DNA of 64,000 nucleotides from Donghicola mangrovi (GTDB lineage: Bacteria > Pseudomonadota > Alphaproteobacteria > Rhodobacterales > Rhodobacteraceae), in the NCBI RefSeq assembly GCF_013377535.1, contig NZ_JABCJE010000007.1:62001-126000 (forward strand). Reading direction: 5' to 3'. The translations under genes were made by a program, and so were the position numbers. Positions 1-8,789 of the stretch are shown here, piece by piece; the stretch's first letter is position 1, and each line of letters begins with the position of its first letter. The notes beneath the pieces were generated by a model, which made no database searches, was not told the origin of the DNA, and worked only from the letters and a program-made list of their open reading frames with translations.

Positions 1-426
1 CGCGTCGGTCATCAGGCCGGTCACCGCGTCCGAAGGCATACCCAGATCCGACAGGCGCACGATCTCGCCCTGGTTCATCAGGATGCCGCCAGCGATCTGG
101 CTCAGGTATTCGCCAAAGGCGATCTGCAGGATCAGCTGCTCGGTCTCGCCGAACTTGCCCTCGTCCTTCAGGGCGATGGCCCAACGGTGCATTTCGCGCA
201 GGGCTTCGACATAGGTCGCCAGCCAAGCCACGCCGTGGGCTGCAGTCTGGTTCTGTTCGACCAGATCGTTCGAAATGCGGCCGCCGTCGCTGACAATGGC
301 GCGGACGGTGTTCAGCGCCTGTTCAAGGATCGCCTCGGCGGGCGCGATTGCGGCCTCGGTCAGGCCAAGCAAATCGGGAAGCAGCGTCGCGGTCTGCGCT
401 GCGAAGTCCTGTCCGTCATGTGCCAT
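1..426 (-). CDS. Acyl-CoA dehydrogenase family protein, N-terminal part (runs off the window)
   Basis: The first 142 codons of a minus-strand gene that continues beyond the left edge. The ATG is preceded by AGGAG about 7 bases upstream. The protein begins MAHDGQDFAAQ and is an alanine-rich all-helical segment, with stretches such as RISNDLVEQNQTAAHG and FGEYLSQIAGGILMNQGE. It resembles the extra N-terminal helical domain of a long acyl-CoA dehydrogenase type that I recall from Rhodobacterales. The FAD/acyl-CoA domains themselves lie outside the window, so the family call rests on recall of this N-terminal domain. It is divergent from the TSUP permease gene. Confidence 0.55.
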   Translation of the reverse strand, partial: MAHDGQDFAAQTATLLPDLLGLTEAAIAPAEAILEQALNTVRAIVSDGGRISNDLVEQNQTAAHGVAWLATYVEALREMHRWAIALKDEGKFGETEQLILQIAFGEYLSQIAGGILMNQGEIVRLSDLGMPSDAVTGLMTDA

Positions 427-573
427 GAGTCATCTCCTATAATGCTTGTGCAGAGAACTAGAGCCTTTGCAGGCGCAGCGCAATAAAAATACCCAAGTCA
501 GCACGAAAGTATGCCCAATATTGCGCGTTGAATTTTTCACCTACTGCGCTAACGGCCGTGCTAAAGCCCTGAA
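427..573. promoter_or_regulatory. Divergent intergenic region, acyl-CoA dehydrogenase / TSUP permease
   Basis: 147 bases that must hold the promoters of both flanking genes. The middle is AT-richer than the genes. Around 488-497 it contains AATAAAAATACCC, which resembles the tail of the repeated terminator module found elsewhere in this window but has no adjacent hairpins. No clear operator was seen. Confidence 0.35.
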
Positions 574-1344
574 ATGGAACTCGTTACACATCTGATGACG
601 CCATCGGCCTTTGCGCTGGCCCTAAGTGTCGCCTTCATCGCCGGAGTGGTCAAAGGAATGGTGGGATTCGCCATGCCTATGATTCTCATTTCCGGCCTGT
701 CTTCTGTTATTTCGCCGGAATTGGCGCTGGCGGGCCTGATCTTGCCGACGGTGATCACCAACGGGATGCAAGCCCTGCGACAAGGCCCCCGCGCCGCATG
801 GGAATCACTGCTGAAGTTCCGCGGCTACCTTGGCACATTGCTGGTGGTGCTGGTGCTCAGCGCCCAACTGGTCCGCGTGATCCCGGTCGAGGCGATGTTG
901 CTGATCATCGGGGTCCCCATCGTGATTTTCGCTGCGACGCAGCTAGCCGGAATGCCCCTGCGCATCGCCTCTCCGTCGACCCGAACCACCGAAATCGGGA
1001 TCGGCGCCTTTGCCGGTTTCATCGGCGGGCTATCCGGAGTCTGGGGCCCGCCCACGGTGGCCTACCTGACTGCCCTTGATACCCCGAAACGCGACCACAT
1101 TCGGGTCCAAGGGGTGATCTACGGCCTCGGCGCTATTGTCCTCTTGTTCGCTCATATCGGTTCAGGCGTCGTGCGCGTTGAAACCCTGCCGTTCTCGATC
1201 GCCATCGTCCCGCCCGCCATCATCGGCATGTGGCTGGGGCTCAAGGTGAACGACCGGATCGACCAAGCGGCCTTCCGCAAAGCCACGCTGTTCGTCCTGA
1301 TGATCGCAGGACTGAACCTGATCCGCCGCGGCCTGATGGGCTAA
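574..1344 (+). CDS. TSUP (TauE/SafE) family membrane permease
   Basis: A 256-residue very hydrophobic protein with the two-fold repeat typical of the TSUP family: an N-terminal half with GVVKGMVGFAMPM (about residues 24-36) and a second half with GGLSGVWGPPTVAYL (about 149-163). It is predicted to be an inner-membrane protein with seven to eight membrane segments. Members export or import sulfite, sulfonates, sulfoacetate or other small organic anions. The substrate cannot be read from the sequence, and the divergent acyl-CoA dehydrogenase does not resolve it. It stands alone and is followed by a GC-rich hairpin. Confidence 0.8.
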   Translation: MELVTHLMTPSAFALALSVAFIAGVVKGMVGFAMPMILISGLSSVISPELALAGLILPTVITNGMQALRQGPRAAWESLLKFRGYLGTLLVVLVLSAQLVRVIPVEAMLLIIGVPIVIFAATQLAGMPLRIASPSTRTTEIGIGAFAGFIGGLSGVWGPPTVAYLTALDTPKRDHIRVQGVIYGLGAIVLLFAHIGSGVVRVETLPFSIAIVPPAIIGMWLGLKVNDRIDQAAFRKATLFVLMIAGLNLIRRGLMG

Positions 1345-1351
1345 ACGAAAA

Positions 1352-1377
1352 CCGCCGGCCCAAAACAGGACCGGCGG
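1352..1377 (+). terminator. Terminator-like hairpin after the TSUP gene
   Basis: CCGCCGG (1352-1358) pairs with CCGGCGG (1371-1377), extendable inward. It lies 8 bases after the TSUP stop codon and is followed by CGCTTATT, a weak U-tract. Confidence 0.5.
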
Positions 1378-1385
1378 CGCTTATT

Positions 1386-1445
1386 CACTTTGGCAAAATA
1401 CCCCGGGGGTGAATTGCCGAAGGCAAGAGGGGGCAGCGCCCCCTC
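1386..1445 (-). terminator. pckA terminator; copy 1 of the repeated hairpin/GTATTTT module
   Basis: Read on the minus strand just after the pckA stop: an 8-bp hairpin GAGGGGGC/GCCCCCTC (1427-1445, 3-base loop), then a small hairpin TTGCC-TTC-GGCAA, then CCCCCGGGGTATTTTGCC. It has the same architecture as three other copies in this window (8790-8837, 15697-15760, 27698-27752). It probably ends pckA transcription. Confidence 0.65.
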
Positions 1446-1452
1446 ACTCCAA

Positions 1453-3051
1453 TCAACCGATTGCAGCGGCCTTAACGTCTTTGTCGATGTAGGGCAGGTA
1501 CTGCTCGAAGTTGTCCGAGAACATCTTGACCAGTTTCTCTGCCTGCGCGTCGTAGGCTGCGGTGTCACCCCAGGTACGGCGGGGATCCAGCAGCACTTCG
1601 GGCACACCGGGAACGTCCACGGGCACGTCGAAGCCAAAGTTCGGGTCCTTGCGGAACTCGACGGTGCTCAGGCTGCCGTCCAGAGCGGCGGTCAGCAGGG
1701 CGCGGGTTGCCTTGATGGGCATACGCTTGCCGGTGCCGTAGGCGCCGCCGGTCCAGCCGGTGTTCACCAGCCAGCAGGTTGCACCGTGCTTGGCGATCTT
1801 GTCACGCAGCAGGTTGCCGTACACCTCGGGGCGACGGGGCATGAAGGGCGCACCGAAGCAGGTCGAGAAGGTGGGCTCGGGCTCGGTCACGCCGCGCTCG
1901 GTCCCTGCAACCTTCGAGGTGAAGCCCGACAGGAAGTGGTACATCGCCTGCGCGGGGGTCAGACGCGCGATCGGAGGCAGAACACCGAACGCATCACAGG
2001 TCAGCATGATGACGTTCTTGGGGTGGCCGCCCTGAGCCGAGTAGGACGCGTTCGAGATGTAGTGCAGCGGGTACGCGCAACGCATGTTGGCGGTCAGGCT
2101 GTCATCGTCGAAATCCAGCTCTAGGGTCTCTTCGTCGTAAACCATGTTCTCGATCACGGTCGCGAACTTGGTGGTGGTCGCGTAGATCTCGGGCTCGGCT
2201 TCGGCGTTGAGGTTGATGGTCTTGGCATAGCAGCCACCTTCGAAGTTGAAGGTGCCCTTGTCCGACCAGCCGTGCTCGTCGTCACCGATCAGGGTGCGCG
2301 AGGGGTCTGCCGACAGGGTGGTTTTGCCGGTGCCCGACAGGCCAAAGAAGACAGCCGCGTCAACGGGGTTGCCGGTGGCGTGGTTGGCCGAGCAGTGCAT
2401 CGGCATGATGCCTTTGGCGGGCAGCAGGTAGTTCAGCAGGGTGAATACCGACTTCTTGTTCTCGCCTGCGTACTCGGTGCCGCCGATCAGGATGAGCTTC
2501 TTGTCGAAGTTCAGCGCGATCACGGTTTCGCTGCGGCAGCCGTGCTTCTCGGCGTCCGCTTTGAAGGTCGGGCAGTTGATGATGGTGAATTCGGGAACGA
2601 ACTCGTCCAGCTCTTCGCGGTCGGGGCGACGCAGCAGGTGACGGATGAACAGGCCATGCCATGCCAGCTCGGTCACTACGCGCACGTCCAGACGGTTCGC
2701 CGGATCTGCACCGCCGAAAAGGTCCTGAACGTAGTAGTCCTTGCCCTTCATGTGGGCCAGCATGTCTTCGTACAGGACGTCGAACTTTGCGGGCTCCATC
2801 GGAGCGTTGTTTTCCCACCAGATGGTGTCTTCAACGCTGGGGGTACGGACGACAAATTTGTCTTTGGGCGAACGGCCGGTGTGCTTGCCGGTGGTCACCA
2901 GGAAAGCACCGCCACGACCGAGGCGACCTTCGTTGTTTTTCACCGCTGCTTCGACGAGCGCGGGTTCCATGAGGTTGTAATAGACATTACCCAGCTCATT
3001 GATCCCTTGATCTTCAAGCCGATGCTGCGGGTTTACCCGTCCAAATGCCAT
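1453..3051 (-). CDS. pckA: Phosphoenolpyruvate carboxykinase (ATP)
   Basis: A 532-residue cytosolic enzyme that makes phosphoenolpyruvate and CO2 from oxaloacetate and ATP, the entry step of gluconeogenesis from organic acids. Visible landmarks are the kinase-1a P-loop [11 protein letters not shown] (about residue 237), the kinase-2/PEPCK motif IGDDEHGW just after it, [13 protein letters not shown], and [10 protein letters not shown] near the C-terminus. The length is normal for the family. I chose the ATG at 3051 because AGGAG sits 8 bases before it; an in-frame GTG three codons upstream overlaps that ribosome site. It is divergent from chvI, an arrangement also known in rhizobia, where ChvI influences pckA. 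Confidence 0.97.
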   Translation of the reverse strand: MAFGRVNPQHRLEDQGINELGNVYYNLMEPALVEAAVKNNEGRLGRGGAFLVTTGKHTGRSPKDKFVVRTPSVEDTIWWENNAPMEPAKFDVLYEDMLAHMKGKDYYVQDLFGGADPANRLDVRVVTELAWHGLFIRHLLRRPDREELDEFVPEFTIINCPTFKADAEKHGCRSETVIALNFDKKLILIGGTEYAGENKKSVFTLLNYLLPAKGIMPMHCSANHATGNPVDAAVFFGLSGTGKTTLSADPSRTLIGDDEHGWSDKGTFNFEGGCYAKTINLNAEAEPEIYATTTKFATVIENMVYDEETLELDFDDDSLTANMRCAYPLHYISNASYSAQGGHPKNVIMLTCDAFGVLPPIARLTPAQAMYHFLSGFTSKVAGTERGVTEPEPTFSTCFGAPFMPRRPEVYGNLLRDKIAKHGATCWLVNTGWTGGAYGTGKRMPIKATRALLTAALDGSLSTVEFRKDPNFGFDVPVDVPGVPEVLLDPRRTWGDTAAYDAQAEKLVKMFSDNFEQYLPYIDKDVKAAAIG

Positions 3052-3385
3052 TTTCTTCACTCCTGTCCGCGCCAGCGGTCATAAACTTGATAGGGCCCCG
3101 ATGTCGTAACAATTACACGACAGGTCGGTAGAGGGGTCCATAGCACGAGAAAAAGAGAATTGAATAGGATGCTAAGCTGCTGTTAGCGCAACCAAATTCA
3201 GTTTATCGCAAACATGTTCACGAAGTTGGACTTTGGTCTGCGACACTCTGTCAGAATTGGTCCGCTAACATCTTTCTGCGGGTAATATAGCTCCGAATCC
3301 TCGAATCGCAAAAAGGATTGCGAAGGGGCCCTGAAAACTTGCATAACTGTAAGAAAAAATAGTCGTGCAGTACAAGGAATGAGTT
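3052..3385. promoter_or_regulatory. Divergent control region between pckA and chvI
   Basis: A 334-base AT-richer stretch with no convincing gene. Two inverted repeats stand out: TGTCGT-N9-ACGACA (3102-3122), on the pckA side, and TCGCAA-N6-TTGCGA (3306-3323), about 60 bases before the chvI start. Either could be an operator, but I cannot assign a protein. The ChvI ribosome site (AAGGAATGAG) lies at the right end. Confidence 0.5.
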
Positions 3386-4087
3386 ATGTCCAGAATTGCT
3401 CTGGTGGATGATGATCGCAACATCCTGACATCGGTTGCCATGACCCTTGAGGCAGAAGGGTTCGAAGTAGAAACATATAATGACGGCCAGGCCGCGCTCG
3501 AGGCCTTCGAAAAGAAGCTGCCCGACATGGCTGTGCTGGACATTAAAATGCCCCGCATGGACGGCATGGATTTGCTGCAGCGTCTGCGCAAGAAAACCAC
3601 CATGCCCGTTATTTTCCTGACCTCCAAAGACGACGAGATCGACGAGGTTCTGGGCCTGCGCATGGGTGCTGACGACTACGTCAAAAAGCCCTTCTCCCAG
3701 CGTCTGCTGGTCGAGCGTATCCGCGCCCTGCTGCGCCGTCAGGAAGCCCTGAATGGCGACTCCGAAGGCGAAGTCGAAGAGAGCAAAGTCATGGCCCGTG
3801 GCCAGCTGACCATGGACCCCCTGCGCCACGCGGTGACGTGGAAGGGTTTGGATGTGTCACTGACGGTTACAGAATTCCTGCTACTGCAGGCGCTGGCCCA
3901 ACGACCCGGATTCGTCAAAAGCCGCGACCAGCTGATGGACGTGGCCTATGACGATCAGGTCTATGTCGATGACCGTACAATTGACAGCCATATCAAACGC
4001 TTGCGCAAAAAGATGCGTATGGTTGATTCCGACTTTTCCGCCATTGAAACGCTGTATGGCGTTGGCTACCGGTACAACGAAGAGTGA
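3386..4087 (+). CDS. chvI: ChvI-type response regulator
   Basis: A 233-residue OmpR/PhoB-family response regulator. The receiver domain fills the first 120 residues, with acidic DDD at 8-10, phospho-acceptor Asp52 in [11 protein letters not shown] and a DDYVKKPF lysine loop. The C-terminal winged helix ends in [12 protein letters not shown], as is usual for ChvI. It is partner to ChvG, whose ATG overlaps its stop codon (TGATG). In rhizobia, Brucella and Caulobacter the ChvGI pair responds to acid or envelope stress and sets exopolysaccharide and central-carbon genes. The neighbouring divergent pckA and downstream PTS genes repeat that conserved alphaproteobacterial order. Confidence 0.95.
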   Translation: MSRIALVDDDRNILTSVAMTLEAEGFEVETYNDGQAALEAFEKKLPDMAVLDIKMPRMDGMDLLQRLRKKTTMPVIFLTSKDDEIDEVLGLRMGADDYVKKPFSQRLLVERIRALLRRQEALNGDSEGEVEESKVMARGQLTMDPLRHAVTWKGLDVSLTVTEFLLLQALAQRPGFVKSRDQLMDVAYDDQVYVDDRTIDSHIKRLRKKMRMVDSDFSAIETLYGVGYRYNEE

Positions 4088-5805
4088 TGGTCGAGGTCGG
4101 GGACAGCTCAGCAGCGCGTAAGCGGGCCGTGCGGTCCGCTGATATTGTGCTTGGCGACGATTACGTTTCTCCGGAAGCGCTGCACGACACCGTAGAGCGT
4201 GAAACGGCTGCCAAGCGCGGTGTTCTGACGTTGAACACCTCGCCTCTGGCGCGCAAGATTATCACCTTTAACCTGCTGGGCCTGATCGTGCTGCTGGCGG
4301 GTATTTTGTACCTGAACCCCTCGCGGGAATCGCTGGCCTTGCAGCGGGCAACCTCGCTGGCTGCCGAGGCCGAGCTGGTCGCCGATGTGTTCGAGGCGCG
4401 CCTGATGACTCAGGCCGAATCCGGGGTGGAAAACATCACCGGAATCGGGGCCGAGGATACCCTGCGCGGCATGTCCTTGTACCGCGGTACTGAGGTCTAT
4501 GTTTTCGACGGCAACGGTAACCTTCTGACCGTCGCCGAGGGCAGCCGAAGCCGTGCCGAGCTGGCCAATGTCGGTGAAAACGACACCTACATTACCGATG
4601 CCCTCGAGGCTGTCTGGCAGTGGATGGTGCGATTCTTTGCTCCGACTGATTCGCTGCCCGCCGGTGTCCAGAACGAGGAAATCGTTCGCGACATGATCGG
4701 CGGCGCCCGTATCAACGAAACCCGCATGGCTACCGGCGTGGGGGCCTATGGTGACACCGTGTTCACCGTCGCGACCCCGATCATGGTTGGCGACCTGCCC
4801 GTGGGGGCCATCGCGATGGCCAGCTCCACGACCGAGATCGACCGACTGGTCAGCGTGGAACGGGAGCGCGTGCTGCGCATGTTCATCGTCGCGCTGTTCG
4901 TGTCCGTGGGCCTGAGCCTGTTGCTGGCTTCGACCATCGCGAACCCGCTGTCCGATCTGGCCGCCGCCGCCGAGATTGGCCGCGATCGCAACCGCACCCG
5001 TTACAGCCCCGGCCGCGTCCGCATCCCCGATCTGTCGGCCCGCCCCGACGAAATCGGCCGCCTGTCCGAGGCCTTGCGCGGTATGGTCAGCGCGCTCTAC
5101 GAGCGGATCGACAGCAACGAACAGTTCGCCGCCGACGTCGCCCACGAGATCAAGAACCCGCTGGCGTCCTTGCGCTCGGCGGTGGGGACGCTCCGGTTTG
5201 CCAAACGGCAAGAGCAGCAGGAAAAGCTGCTGGAAGTCATCGAGCATGACGTCCGCCGTCTGGACCGCTTGGTCAGCGACATCTCCAACGCCTCGCGTCT
5301 GGACAGCGAACTGGTTCGCGAAGAGGAAGAGGCGTTCAATCTGCTCGTGATGCTGGGGAACCTGATCCAGTACTTGGGCGAAGACGCCCGCATGAAGGGC
5401 ATCGACTTTATCTCTGACCTGCCCGAAGAGCCGATCGAGATCACAGGCCTAGAGGCGCGCTTGGCGCAGGTCTTTGTGAACCTGATCACCAACGCGATTT
5501 CCTTCTGCGAAGAGGGCGATGCGATCCGCGTCTGGGCCCGTCAGCGCGATAACCGCGTGCTGGTCGTGGTCGAGGATACCGGCCCCGGCATCCCCGAGCA
5601 GTCCCTGACCAAGATCTTCAAGCGCTTCTACTCGCACCGCCCCGAGGGGCAGTTCGGGAATAACTCTGGCCTTGGTCTTGCGATTTCGAAACAGATCGTC
5701 GAGGCGCACGGCGGCGTCATCTGGGCCGAGAACATCCGCGCCACCCACGCCGACCCCAGCACCGATCCGCTGGGGGCCCGTTTCGTGGTGGGTCTGCCGC
5801 TGTAA
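4087..5805 (+). CDS. chvG: ChvG-type sensor histidine kinase
   Basis: A 572-residue inner-membrane kinase. There is a cytoplasmic N-terminal tail of about 55 residues, a first membrane segment (FNLLGLIVLLAGILYL, about 60-78), a large periplasmic sensor, a second membrane segment near 260-280 (FIVALFVSVGLSLLLAS), HAMP, then HisKA with the phospho-acceptor in DVAHEIKNPL (His about 352), N-box LITNAISF, G1 VEDTGPGIP and G2 SGLGLAISKQIVEAHGG. All catalytic boxes are present. The ATG at 4087 overlaps the chvI stop; a GTG one codon earlier is an alternative start. It is translationally coupled to chvI. Confidence 0.95.
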   Translation: MVEVGDSSAARKRAVRSADIVLGDDYVSPEALHDTVERETAAKRGVLTLNTSPLARKIITFNLLGLIVLLAGILYLNPSRESLALQRATSLAAEAELVADVFEARLMTQAESGVENITGIGAEDTLRGMSLYRGTEVYVFDGNGNLLTVAEGSRSRAELANVGENDTYITDALEAVWQWMVRFFAPTDSLPAGVQNEEIVRDMIGGARINETRMATGVGAYGDTVFTVATPIMVGDLPVGAIAMASSTTEIDRLVSVERERVLRMFIVALFVSVGLSLLLASTIANPLSDLAAAAEIGRDRNRTRYSPGRVRIPDLSARPDEIGRLSEALRGMVSALYERIDSNEQFAADVAHEIKNPLASLRSAVGTLRFAKRQEQQEKLLEVIEHDVRRLDRLVSDISNASRLDSELVREEEEAFNLLVMLGNLIQYLGEDARMKGIDFISDLPEEPIEITGLEARLAQVFVNLITNAISFCEEGDAIRVWARQRDNRVLVVVEDTGPGIPEQSLTKIFKRFYSHRPEGQFGNNSGLGLAISKQIVEAHGGVIWAENIRATHADPSTDPLGARFVVGLPL

Positions 5806-5809
5806 TCTG

Positions 5810-6268
5810 ATGCGGACCGTTCCGATTACCGATATCCAGCAGGGGCATGGGCCAGCGATGGTCCATGCCTCTACTGTTATGGCCCATGGGTCTGCGGTGG
5901 TTCTGTTCGGCCCATCGGGCGCGGGGAAGTCCGGCTTGGCGCTAGAGATGATGGCGCTGGGGGCAAGGCTGGTGGCCGATGACCGCACGATCCTGACCCG
6001 AGACGGGGATCGCCTGATCGCCACATGCCCCGACACCATCCGCGGCCGGATCGAGGCGCGGGGCGTTGGCATCCTGCGCGCCGATCCCGTTGGCAGTGCC
6101 CCCGTCACCCTGTTCGTTGATATGCAAACCCCCGAGGTTGATCGCCTGCCTCCGCGCCGTGTCGTGACTGTGTTCGGCCTGCACATCCCCCTGCTTCAAA
6201 AGGTAGAGAGGGGTTATTTCGCAGCCGCTCTTATGCAATATCTAAGCAAGGGTTTAGATGAGGAATGA
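5810..6268 (+). CDS. hprK: HPr kinase/phosphorylase, short alphaproteobacterial form
   Basis: A 152-residue protein consisting only of the catalytic C-terminal half of HprK, as is usual in alphaproteobacteria where the N-terminal domain is absent. The P-loop GPSGAGKSGLALEM lies at about residues 34-47, followed by LVADDRT. It phosphorylates and dephosphorylates the regulatory serine of HPr, here probably Ser49 of the HPr encoded 1.3 kb downstream. The ATG lies 4 bases after the chvG stop; longer in-frame readings would run back into chvG. The context ties HPr-serine control to the ChvGI sensor pair. Confidence 0.9.
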   Translation: MRTVPITDIQQGHGPAMVHASTVMAHGSAVVLFGPSGAGKSGLALEMMALGARLVADDRTILTRDGDRLIATCPDTIRGRIEARGVGILRADPVGSAPVTLFVDMQTPEVDRLPPRRVVTVFGLHIPLLQKVERGYFAAALMQYLSKGLDEE

Positions 6269-6275
6269 CGGGGTT

Positions 6276-7178
6276 ATGTCAGAGCAATCGCCGCGCGTAC
6301 TATGGGTAACCGGCCCTTCGGGAGCAGGACGTAAGACCGCGATCAACGCGCTCGAGGATCTGGGGTACGAGGTCATCGACAACCTCCCCCTGCGCCTCTT
6401 GCCCTCGGTGATGAAGGACGCCGCCGCCGGTGACCTGCTCGCGCTGGGTCTGGACGTGCGGAACCGTGATTTCAGCATGAACGCGATGCTCGACGCGCTC
6501 GAGGATCTGGCCCGCAACCCCGACAGCGGTGTGCAACTGCTGTATCTGGACGCCCGCGCCGACGTTCTGCAACGCCGCTACAGCGAAACCCGTCGTCGCC
6601 ATCCCCTGTCCCCCGCCGAAAGCGCCGAGGTTGGCATCGAGCGAGAGCTTGACCTGCTGGCCCCCATCCGTGCCCGCGCCGACATCCTGCTGGACACCTC
6701 GGAGCTGACCCCGCACGAGCTGAAAGCCGAGATCGAGCGTCAGTTCGCCGTGGGTGAGGGGGGCAAGCTGGCCGTGTCGGTCCAGTCGTTTTCCTTCAAG
6801 CGGGGCACCCCGCGCGGCATCGACATGATCTTTGACGCCCGATTCTTGCGGAACCCCTATTGGGAGCCCGCGCTTCGTGCGATGAACGGTCAGGATCAGG
6901 CTGTGGTTGATTACATCGCCGCCGACCCCCGCTATAACGAGTTTTTCGACCGTGTCCGCGGGCTGGTAGAGTTCCTGTTGCCGCAATACGCTCAGGAGGG
7001 AAAATCCTATCTTTCGATAGGGTTTGGTTGCACCGGGGGACAGCATCGCTCGGTTGCACTTGCAGAAAACCTGTCCAAAGCCCTTGCAACTGCCGGATGG
7101 CAGGTGTCAATTAGACATCGGGAATTGGAAAGACAGGTCTATTCTGGGCCTGCCAAAGGTAAGATGGGCAAGGCGTGA
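6276..7178 (+). CDS. rapZ: RapZ-family nucleotide-binding protein (RNase adaptor / YvcJ type)
   Basis: About 300 residues. The N-terminal domain carries the P-loop region VTGPSGAGRKTAIN, and the C-terminal domain has the conserved GCTGGQHRSVALAE segment. In enterobacteria RapZ binds glucosamine-6-phosphate and delivers the GlmZ sRNA to RNase E; its target in alphaproteobacteria is not settled. The P-loop has Arg where the Walker lysine is expected, with a Lys next to it. The ATG at 6276 gives the usual length; an ATG at 6258 would add six residues. It overlaps the end of hprK or lies just past it, and its stop overlaps the GTG start of the EIIA gene. Confidence 0.9.
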   Translation: MSEQSPRVLWVTGPSGAGRKTAINALEDLGYEVIDNLPLRLLPSVMKDAAAGDLLALGLDVRNRDFSMNAMLDALEDLARNPDSGVQLLYLDARADVLQRRYSETRRRHPLSPAESAEVGIERELDLLAPIRARADILLDTSELTPHELKAEIERQFAVGEGGKLAVSVQSFSFKRGTPRGIDMIFDARFLRNPYWEPALRAMNGQDQAVVDYIAADPRYNEFFDRVRGLVEFLLPQYAQEGKSYLSIGFGCTGGQHRSVALAENLSKALATAGWQVSIRHRELERQVYSGPAKGKMGKA

Positions 7179-7567
7179 TCGGGATTGTAATCGTCGCGCA
7201 TGGTGGTTTGGCCAAAGAGTATCTGGCCGCGGTCGAGCATGTTGTTGGCCCCCAGCAGGGGATCAGCGCTATCTCGATCGAACCGGATCATGATCGTGGG
7301 CAAAAACAGCAGGAAATCATCGCGGCCGCAGACGCGGTAGACAGCGGTGATGGCGTTATTGTTGTGACCGATATGTTCGGGGGATCTCCGTCGAACCTTA
7401 GCCTCATGGCCTGCAGTCCCAAAAACCGACGCATCCTTTATGGTGCCAACCTGCCCATGTTGATTAAGCTGGCCAAAAGCCGTCACCTGAACGTCCCCGA
7501 GGCGGCCCAGTGCGCCCTGACGGCCGGTCGGAAATATATTGACAGCTGCGACGTCAGTGCAGACTAA
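7175..7567 (+). CDS. PTS EIIA component, mannose family (regulatory)
   Basis: A 130-residue soluble protein beginning MIGIVIVAHGGLAKEYL. The histidine in VAHGG (residue 9) is the expected phosphorylation site, and TDMFGGSPSNLSLM is the second family motif. It starts with GTG overlapping the rapZ stop (GTGA). No EIIB or EIIC transport component lies nearby, so this is a regulatory EIIA accepting phosphate from HPr, as in the alphaproteobacterial PTS cascade. It is sometimes named ptsM, manX or EIIA-man. Confidence 0.92.
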   Translation: MIGIVIVAHGGLAKEYLAAVEHVVGPQQGISAISIEPDHDRGQKQQEIIAAADAVDSGDGVIVVTDMFGGSPSNLSLMACSPKNRRILYGANLPMLIKLAKSRHLNVPEAAQCALTAGRKYIDSCDVSAD

Positions 7568-7575
7568 GAATTTCC

Positions 7576-7854
7576 ATGTCACATTCAGTTTCGCGCACAT
7601 TCAAGATCATTAACGTCAAGGGCCTGCACGCCCGCGCTTCGGCCAAATTTGTCGAGGTCGTCGAAGACTTTGACGCCCGCGCCGAGGTTACTCACAACGG
7701 CATGTCCACCTCTGGCGACAGCATCATGGGCCTTCTGATGCTGGCGGCATCGGTCGGCACCTCGATCGATGTGGAAACCACCGGTCCCCAGGCCCAAGAG
7801 CTGGCCGACGCGCTGGACGCGCTGGTGTCGAACCGCTTCGGCGAGGACATGTAA
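7576..7854 (+). CDS. ptsH: HPr phosphocarrier protein
   Basis: A 92-residue HPr. The EI-dependent phosphorylation site is His18 in KGLHARASAKF, and the HprK target is Ser49 in TSGDSIMGLLM. It carries phosphate from EI (not in this window; probably PtsP elsewhere) to the EIIA encoded 8 bases upstream, while serine phosphorylation by HprK would tune this flow. The gene order hprK-rapZ-EIIA-HPr behind chvIG argues for one co-transcribed signalling module. Confidence 0.95.
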   Translation: MSHSVSRTFKIINVKGLHARASAKFVEVVEDFDARAEVTHNGMSTSGDSIMGLLMLAASVGTSIDVETTGPQAQELADALDALVSNRFGEDM

Positions 7855-7857
7855 TCC

Positions 7858-8784
7858 GTGCAGGAGACCTCGCAATTGACTGGCAGCCCCGAGTCCCATC
7901 CCGAATCCGAAGCCCCCGCGCCCCTGCGTGGTCAGGGTGACGGGGGGAACCTCTCGGACCAGTCCTATGACCGGCGCCGCCTGTCCTATGCGACCACCTT
8001 CGATAACGCCTTCCAGCGCCGCACCATCCAGACGATGGAGTTCCTGACCGGCAAGCTGCGCCTTTTGCGCATGATCCGCCGGTTCGAGGCGATGGGTGTG
8101 CCCTTTGGCCAGCCCTTCTGGAAACAGGCGCTCGAGGTGATGGGCATCGACCTGCAAACCCCGCAGGAACAGATCGACCGCATCCCCGCCACCGGCCCCC
8201 TGATCGTGGTCGCGAACCACCCTCATGGGTTGGTCGACGGCATGGTGCTGGCCGAACTGATGGGCCGCCGCCGCACGGACTACAAAATCCTGACCCGCTC
8301 GCTGCTGACTGGCGTGGGCGAGATCGACGAATTCATGATCCCCGTGCCGTTCGCGCACGAAGAGGACGCGCTCCAGCAGAACCTGATCATGCGCAAACGC
8401 GCGATGGACCACCTTTCGGATGGCGGCGCGATCGTTCTGTTCCCCTCGGGCGTCGTGGCCTCGTCTGACACCATGTTCGGCCCTGCGATCGAGCGTGAAT
8501 GGAACCCCTTCACCGCGAAAATGATCCAGCGCTCCAAAGCGGACGTGCTGCCGATCTTCTTCCCCGGTTCGAACTCGCGTTGGTACCAGATGGCCAACCG
8601 CACCTCGGCCACCCTGCGCCAAGGCCTGCTGCTGCACGAAGTGGTCCACGCCCTGAACAAACCGCAGGCCCCCGTGGTCGGCAACGTGTTTGATCGCGAC
8701 GAGATCGCGAAATGGTCCAGCAACCCGCGCGGTTTTATGGGCTGGCTGCGCGAGCAAACACTCGCTTTAGGCACCACTGCCTAA
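7858..8784 (+). CDS. Lysophospholipid/glycerol acyltransferase family protein
   Basis: A 308-residue protein. The plsC-type acyltransferase motif I appears as VVANHPHGLVDGMVL (about residues 114-128), followed by IVLFPSGVVAS, the FPEG-like motif III. It probably transfers an acyl chain to a lysophospholipid or related acceptor at the inner membrane. The first 40 residues are polar and low in complexity. The GTG start lies 3 bases after the HPr stop, so the gene belongs to the same transcript although its role in the signalling module is unclear. Confidence 0.75.
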   Translation: MQETSQLTGSPESHPESEAPAPLRGQGDGGNLSDQSYDRRRLSYATTFDNAFQRRTIQTMEFLTGKLRLLRMIRRFEAMGVPFGQPFWKQALEVMGIDLQTPQEQIDRIPATGPLIVVANHPHGLVDGMVLAELMGRRRTDYKILTRSLLTGVGEIDEFMIPVPFAHEEDALQQNLIMRKRAMDHLSDGGAIVLFPSGVVASSDTMFGPAIEREWNPFTAKMIQRSKADVLPIFFPGSNSRWYQMANRTSATLRQGLLLHEVVHALNKPQAPVVGNVFDRDEIAKWSSNPRGFMGWLREQTLALGTTA

Positions 8785-8789
8785 CCCTC

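Noticed and set aside
488-497. AATAAAAATACCC as a fifth copy of the repeated module
   Set aside because: It matches part of the tail but has no adjacent hairpin and lies in a divergent promoter region rather than after a gene.
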